A DNA stretch of 9,742 bases, from contig DCLG01000007.1 of the NCBI GenBank assembly GCA_002320935.1, forward strand, positions 301-10,042, read 5' to 3'. The notes under the pieces were generated by a model that did not search any database, was not told where the DNA came from, and saw only the letters and a list, made by a program, of their open reading frames with translations. A program made the translations under genes and the position numbers. This document shows, piece by piece, positions 6,534 through 9,742 of the stretch (the stretch's first letter is position 1; each line of letters begins with the position of its first letter). Source of the stretch: Pedobacter sp. UBA1654 (GTDB taxonomy: Bacteria; Bacteroidota; Bacteroidia; Sphingobacteriales; Sphingobacteriaceae).

Positions 6534-7241
6534 TTAGCTTGCTGCAACTCCAAAGGTATCTTTCAGTATCAGTTGTGGATTTGGACAGTTCTCTAAATAT
6601 TGATCGGCTCTGGAAAACTGACAAACACCCGGATAATCGCCTGCATTGCCCTGCATATCCAGAATCAGTTGGAAATGCAGATGGGGCGGCCAGTATCCGT
6701 TCTCCTCTGGAATCCCAAAGGCTGCAAATTCTCTGCCAGAGGGAATTTTTTGGCCTTCTCTGAGGCCAGCTAAGGAATTAAGGCTCAAATGGCCGTACAA
6801 GGCATGAAATACAATTCCATCAATGTTATACTTCAGAATAATAGTGGCGCCATAATCCCCAAAGTGGTCATTGAATTTGAAGCTATGTACCTCAGCGTCG
6901 TAGAAGTTGTAAACTGGTGTTCCCGCAGGACCCCAGATGTCGGTACCGAGGTGTAAGCGCCGGGGTTCTTCTTCTGCCCCGTCAAAATAGCTGCTTCTGG
7001 AATAAATGGTACGGTGCTCATTGTAACCACCGACACCATAGCGGCATTGATGATCTGCCAGCTCCTGATTGATCCATTTGCTGAATATGGTCGTGTCGCT
7101 GATGATCTCTTCGGTAAGGCTGCTGTTGTTGCTGGTAAGATCGAACTGGAAAAGTTGATCGGTATTGGGTTCGAAAGGAACCACTGGATGAAAATGAAGG
7201 CCCTTGTTTCCAAGGGCCTCAAAGTTTTGTTTAGGCGTCAT
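6534..7241 (-). CDS. M23-family metallopeptidase without signal peptide
   Basis: A 235-residue protein with a LytM/M23 Zn-peptidase fold. The Zn ligands expected for the family are visible: HLGTD with H97 and D101 (HxxxD), and HLH with H187 and H189. H151 in YGHLSL is the usual second conserved His block. M23 enzymes normally cut peptide cross-bridges of peptidoglycan in the periplasm or outside the cell, but the N-terminus here (MTPKQNFEALG) is hydrophilic with no signal peptide, lipobox or membrane helix. Either it acts in the cytoplasm or leaves the cell by another route. Residues 1-95 form an N-terminal region (HPVVPFEP..., RYGVGGYNEHRTIYSRS) that I infer to be family-specific. The ATG at 7241 is chosen because it overlaps the rbfA stop by 11 bp, indicating translational coupling; the frame is open further upstream but that stretch is only a shadow of rbfA. 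A strong hairpin lies over codons 8-15. Confidence 0.88.
   Translation of the reverse strand: MTPKQNFEALGNKGLHFHPVVPFEPNTDQLFQFDLTSNNSSLTEEIISDTTIFSKWINQELADHQCRYGVGGYNEHRTIYSRSSYFDGAEEEPRRLHLGTDIWGPAGTPVYNFYDAEVHSFKFNDHFGDYGATIILKYNIDGIVFHALYGHLSLNSLAGLREGQKIPSGREFAAFGIPEENGYWPPHLHFQLILDMQGNAGDYPGVCQFSRADQYLENCPNPQLILKDTFGVAAS
7198..7219 (-). other. Perfect 9-bp hairpin with GAAA loop between rbfA and M23 gene
   Basis: In the minus-strand RNA AGGCCCTTG (7219-7211), loop GAAA (7210-7207) and CAAGGGCCT (7206-7198) form a perfect G/C-rich 9-bp stem, extendable by one G-U pair. It starts 11 nt after the rbfA stop and 19 nt after the last base of the M23 start codon, so it is inside M23 codons 8-15. 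Downstream is TCATTTTCATCC, only moderately T-rich. It may act as a partial terminator or attenuator after rbfA, or control M23 translation or RNA stability. Confidence 0.5.
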
Positions 7242-7614
7242 CTTCTGCGCTTCCGTTTTCTTTACGTTCTTTTGCGATCTTATCGAAGATCTTGTCCATA
7301 TGCTCGGTGTACTCGTTGGTATCATCAACGAAGAATGTAAGTGTTGGTACCACACGTGCCTGATGGCGGATCCTTGAACCCAGCTTATAGCGGATCTCTC
7401 CGGCATGGGAATTCACGGTATTTACCGATAAAGTAGTATTGCTTGTGTTTAAAAAGCTTAAATAGACCTTGGCTACGGCCAGATCGGGGGATACCCTTAC
7501 TTTCGTAATGGTAACCAGTGTATTGGGAAGGTAGGCTGCGCCTTCCTTCTGGAAAACAGCGGCAAGTTCTTCCTGTAGAAGACCTGCAAACTTCTGTTGA
7601 CGTTTACTTTCCAT
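7231..7614 (-). CDS. rbfA: Ribosome-binding factor A
   Basis: A 127-residue single-domain protein of the RbfA family (KH-like fold). It binds the 30S subunit and helps the late maturation of the 16S rRNA 5' end, notably under cold shock. The sequence begins SKRQQKFAGLLQEELA, the usual basic first helix. It continues through ITKVRVSPDLAVAKVYLSFL (26-64 region), the KH-like strand core, and RYKLGSRIRHQARVVPTLTFFVDDTNEY, the conserved helix and strand that ends in the FxxDxT/S pattern. The C-terminal tail is charged (KERKENGSAEDDA) and probably disordered. Length is typical. It starts 11 nt after the hflX stop, and its stop overlaps the start of the M23 gene (ATGACGCCTAA). Grouping with hflX makes a small ribosome-related block. 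No separate promoter is evident. Confidence 0.94.
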   Translation of the reverse strand: MESKRQQKFAGLLQEELAAVFQKEGAAYLPNTLVTITKVRVSPDLAVAKVYLSFLNTSNTTLSVNTVNSHAGEIRYKLGSRIRHQARVVPTLTFFVDDTNEYTEHMDKIFDKIAKERKENGSAEDDA

Positions 7615-7625
7615 ATTTGTGTGTG

Positions 7626-8822
7626 TTAAAACAACAGTTTGTCGTACGGATAACGCTGGGTATGAAGGTCCAGTACCATATCGTACATCAACTGTTTAAA
7701 TTCTTCTAAATTCTCTTTATGCAGCGCAGAAATGAACAGCGCAGGCGCATTATGCTGTGCCATCCAGCTGTTTTTAAACTCTGCAAGGGTTAAGGTTACC
7801 TTTTCATCTTCATGATTTGCTTCTGAGGCTTCCGGGCTCACGTAGGCATCAATTTTATTGAATACCATGATCGTTGGCTTATCCCTGGCGCCCAGATCTT
7901 TCAGCGTTTCGTTTACCACGTTGATCTGATCTTCAAAGTTCGGGTGTGATACATCGACTACATGGATCAGGATATCGGCTTCACGAACTTCATCAAGCGT
8001 AGATTTAAAACATTCTACCAGGTGGTGTGGTAACTTACGGATAAATCCTACGGTATCGGAGAGCAGGAACGGCAGGTTCTCAATTACGACCTTCCTTACG
8101 GTGGTATCCAGCGTTGCAAACAGCTTGTTCTCTGCAAATACTTCTGATTTTGCAAGCATGTTCATGATGGTTGATTTACCGACGTTGGTATACCCCACCA
8201 GTGCTACACGGATCAGCTGCACGCGGTTCTTACGCTGTGTTTCGTTTTGTCTGTCGATGTGTTTAAGCCTGTCTTTTAGCAGGGAGATCTTGTCAAGGAT
8301 CATCCTTCTATCACTCTCGATCTGGGTCTCACCCGGACCACGCATACCGATACCACCCTTTTGACGTTCAAGGTGGGTCCATAGTCGGGTTAGTCGTGGC
8401 AGCAAATACTGCAGCTGTGCAAGCTCTACCTGTGTTTTCGCCTGTGCTGTTTGTGCACGGCCGGCGAAGATATCAAGTATTAAATTGCTTCGATCGAGTA
8501 TCTTTACTTGTAGTTCACGCTCTATATTTCTGAGCTGTGAAGGCGATAGTTCGTCGTCAAAAACAACCATATCGATCTCCTCAGACTGCACATAACCTTT
8601 GATTTCCTCAAGCTTTCCGGTACCTACGAAGGTTGCACGGTCGGGCTTAAGCATTTTTTGAGTGAATACCGTGTCCACTGCGCCTCCTGCAGTATCTACA
8701 AGAAAAGCCAGCTCATCGAGATATTCTTTAGTTTCTTCTGGCTTTTCGCCAGGTCTGATGACTCCCACAAGAACTGCGCGTTCCTGTTTGAGTGCTGTGT
8801 CATAAAACTTTTGTTTTCCCAT
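7626..8822 (-). CDS. hflX: Ribosome-associated GTPase HflX
   Basis: A 398-residue cytoplasmic GTPase that in other bacteria binds stalled or idle 70S ribosomes, splits them and aids recovery from heat or antibiotic stress. The N-terminal HflX domain (about 15-150) includes DRATFVGTGK at 61-70 and the long helical segment QTAQAKTQVELAQLQYLLPRLTRLW. The glycine-rich linker KGGIGMRGPGETQ lies at 155-167. The GTPase domain follows: G1 GYTNVGKST at 210-218, G2 TLDTT at 237-241, G3 DTVGF at 256-260, G4 NKID at 322-325 and G5 SAL at 365-367. All expected nucleotide-binding motifs are intact. The short C-terminal region is typical of the family. The ATG at 8822 follows the trpC stop by 23 nt. A weak promoter-like sequence lies in this gap, so hflX may be transcribed both from the trp genes and on its own. 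Confidence 0.96.
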   Translation of the reverse strand: MGKQKFYDTALKQERAVLVGVIRPGEKPEETKEYLDELAFLVDTAGGAVDTVFTQKMLKPDRATFVGTGKLEEIKGYVQSEEIDMVVFDDELSPSQLRNIERELQVKILDRSNLILDIFAGRAQTAQAKTQVELAQLQYLLPRLTRLWTHLERQKGGIGMRGPGETQIESDRRMILDKISLLKDRLKHIDRQNETQRKNRVQLIRVALVGYTNVGKSTIMNMLAKSEVFAENKLFATLDTTVRKVVIENLPFLLSDTVGFIRKLPHHLVECFKSTLDEVREADILIHVVDVSHPNFEDQINVVNETLKDLGARDKPTIMVFNKIDAYVSPEASEANHEDEKVTLTLAEFKNSWMAQHNAPALFISALHKENLEEFKQLMYDMVLDLHTQRYPYDKLLF

Positions 8823-8831
8823 TGTTATCGC

Positions 8832-8839
8832 TAAAGGTA
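8832..8839 (-). promoter_or_regulatory. Possible -7 promoter element for hflX
   Basis: In the trpC-hflX gap the minus strand reads GTACCTTTAGC; TACCTTTA (8839-8832) matches 7 of 8 positions of the Bacteroidota -7 consensus TAnnTTTG. It would give a leader of only a few nucleotides. No TTTG lies at the expected 17-23 nt upstream (the nearest is 29 nt away), so this is weak. Confidence 0.22.
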
Positions 8840-8845
8840 CAAAAG

Positions 8846-9637
8846 TTATACCGATCTTAATTCACTGACAAAGCGCTGCATGGCAGCGGCTGGATCGTCT
8901 GTTTTCATGAAATTCTCGCCAATCAGGAAGCCGTTAAAGCCTGCTTTCTTCAGCTCTGCGATAATTGCAGGGTCGCTGATGGCACTTTCCGAGATCTTCA
9001 TCACCTCATCAGGGATCTCATCAACCAGGTTAAAAGAGTTCTGGATGTCTACACTGAAGTCGGCCAGGTTACGGTTGTTCACGCCAATGGCATCGATGTT
9101 GTCGGCAATACTGCGCTGTAGCTCTTCCCTGTTGTGCACTTCAAGCAGGACATTTAAGCCCAGGCTTTTTGCCTGTTTTGCAAAGCTGCTGATCTGTTCC
9201 GGAGTTAAGATGGCGGCAATCAGTAAAATGATGTCAGCGCCCATAGCCTTGGATTCGATGATCTGGTACTCGTCAATGATGAAGTCCTTTCTGAGCACCG
9301 GGATTTCGTTGTTTTCCCTGGCAACCGCTAAATCGGCATAGTTGCCGCCGAAGAAATCATGATCCGTTAGCACCGACAGCGCTGAGGCGCCTGCTGTTGC
9401 ATAACCTTTGGTTACTTCGGCCACTGATGCTTGTCCGTTGATGACGCCTTTGGAAGGTGAACTTCGCTTGAATTCTGCGATGATGCCTGTACGTTCAGGG
9501 TTTAACAGGAACTCCTTAAAAGAATAAGGGGTTCTGCTGAAATAGCTGGAAGCTTCAAGGCTGCTTATTGGTGTATCGGCTTTCGCCTGCGCAACTTCTT
9601 CTTTTTTGCGGATTACGATTCTGTCTAATATGTTCAT
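8846..9637 (-). CDS. trpC: Indole-3-glycerol-phosphate synthase
   Basis: A 263-residue (beta/alpha)8-barrel enzyme of tryptophan synthesis that closes the ring of carboxyphenylamino-deoxyribulose phosphate, releasing CO2 and water. Signature blocks: AEFKRSSPSKG at 54-64 (catalytic E55 and K57), VLRKDF at 114-119 (K117 general acid), LLEVH at 164-168 (E166), GVNNRNL at 185-191 (N187, R189), ISESAI at 215-220 (E217, S218) and GFLIGENFM at 236-244 (phosphate binding). All residues expected to act in catalysis by comparison with the archaeal enzyme are present, and the protein is a stand-alone TrpC, not fused to TrpF. The ATG at 9637 begins 1 nt after the trpG stop (TAA-G-ATG), so translation is almost certainly coupled. 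Downstream comes hflX and not trpF/trpB/trpA. Confidence 0.97.
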   Translation of the reverse strand: MNILDRIVIRKKEEVAQAKADTPISSLEASSYFSRTPYSFKEFLLNPERTGIIAEFKRSSPSKGVINGQASVAEVTKGYATAGASALSVLTDHDFFGGNYADLAVARENNEIPVLRKDFIIDEYQIIESKAMGADIILLIAAILTPEQISSFAKQAKSLGLNVLLEVHNREELQRSIADNIDAIGVNNRNLADFSVDIQNSFNLVDEIPDEVMKISESAISDPAIIAELKKAGFNGFLIGENFMKTDDPAAAMQRFVSELRSV

Positions 9638-9638
9638 C

Positions 9639-9742
9639 TTATGCCTCTAACCAATTAATCATCATTTGTTTACCATGCTCTGTCAACACACTTTCCGGGT
9701 GGAATTGTACGCCCCTTACGTCGTAATCCTTATGCCTCAGGG
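9639..9742 (-). CDS. trpG: Anthranilate/aminodeoxychorismate synthase glutaminase subunit, C-terminal end
   Basis: Only the last 33 residues and the stop lie in the window; the gene continues beyond the right edge. The segment [19 protein letters not shown] contains the GVQFHPES motif of class I glutamine amidotransferases, with the His and Glu of the Cys-His-Glu triad. The VLTEHG continuation is typical of TrpG/PabA, not of CarA or GuaA. The subunit would supply ammonia from glutamine for anthranilate synthesis. Its position 1 nt before trpC favours trpG over pabA, but a dual-use protein cannot be excluded. Confidence 0.88.
   Translation of the reverse strand, partial: LRHKDYDVRGVQFHPESVLTEHGKQMMINWLEA

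Noticed and set aside
6518..6553. TTG-initiated 12-codon extension of the small membrane protein
   Set aside because: It would overlap the M23 gene end and adds a polar Gln/Asn-rich stretch; the ATG at 6517 directly precedes the first helix.
7242..7406. Upstream extension of the M23 reading frame (55 codons)
   Set aside because: This stretch overlaps rbfA in another frame and encodes no conserved or signal-like sequence; the ATG at 7241 fits the coupled start.
8880..9341. 153-codon plus-strand open frame
   Set aside because: It is antisense to trpC, which has all its catalytic motifs. The Ser/Leu/Ala-rich translation is typical of a shadow frame.

Overview
The window looks like chromosomal DNA of a Bacteroidota bacterium, most likely a Sphingobacteriaceae member such as Pedobacter or a relative. 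This is inferred from protein family resemblance, from A/T-rich leaders without clear Shine-Dalgarno sequences, and from promoter-like sequences resembling the TTTG / TAnnTTTG pattern of this phylum. No mobile element, CRISPR array, tRNA or rRNA was seen. Most of the window is ordinary housekeeping DNA.

Layout. Positions 1-338 (minus strand) hold the start of an exported protein resembling the head GIN / DUF2807 family. The 263-bp divergent intergenic region (339-601) carries a candidate operator: three direct repeats at an exact 21-bp period, plus two short palindromes and a candidate promoter for the rightward gene. A large SNF2-family helicase/ATPase follows on the plus strand (602-3496). 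It converges on a two-gene minus-strand unit: an App1-like (DUF2183) phosphatidate phosphatase (4184-5197) followed by aat, leucyl/phenylalanyl-tRNA-protein transferase (3526-4170). Back to back with the phosphatase, 53 bp away, is a lipid kinase of the diacylglycerol/sphingosine kinase superfamily (5251-6126, plus strand).

From 9742 down to 6095 everything lies on the minus strand, tightly packed and probably largely co-transcribed: trpG (3' end only), trpC, hflX, rbfA, an M23-family metallopeptidase without a visible signal peptide, and a small four-helix membrane protein. Spacings are 1, 23, 11, -11 and 16 nt. The membrane protein gene overlaps the 3' end of the lipid kinase gene tail to tail by 32 bp.

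How the genes relate: trpG/trpC serve tryptophan synthesis; hflX and rbfA act on ribosomes (rescue/splitting and 30S maturation). The lipid kinase and App1-like phosphatase could catalyse opposing steps on the same lipid. The most distinctive non-coding signals are the 21-bp-phased repeats upstream of the GIN-domain gene, which resemble in geometry the sites of LytTR-type regulators, and a perfect 9-bp hairpin with a GAAA loop just inside the start of the M23 gene. I saw no clearly new multi-gene system.
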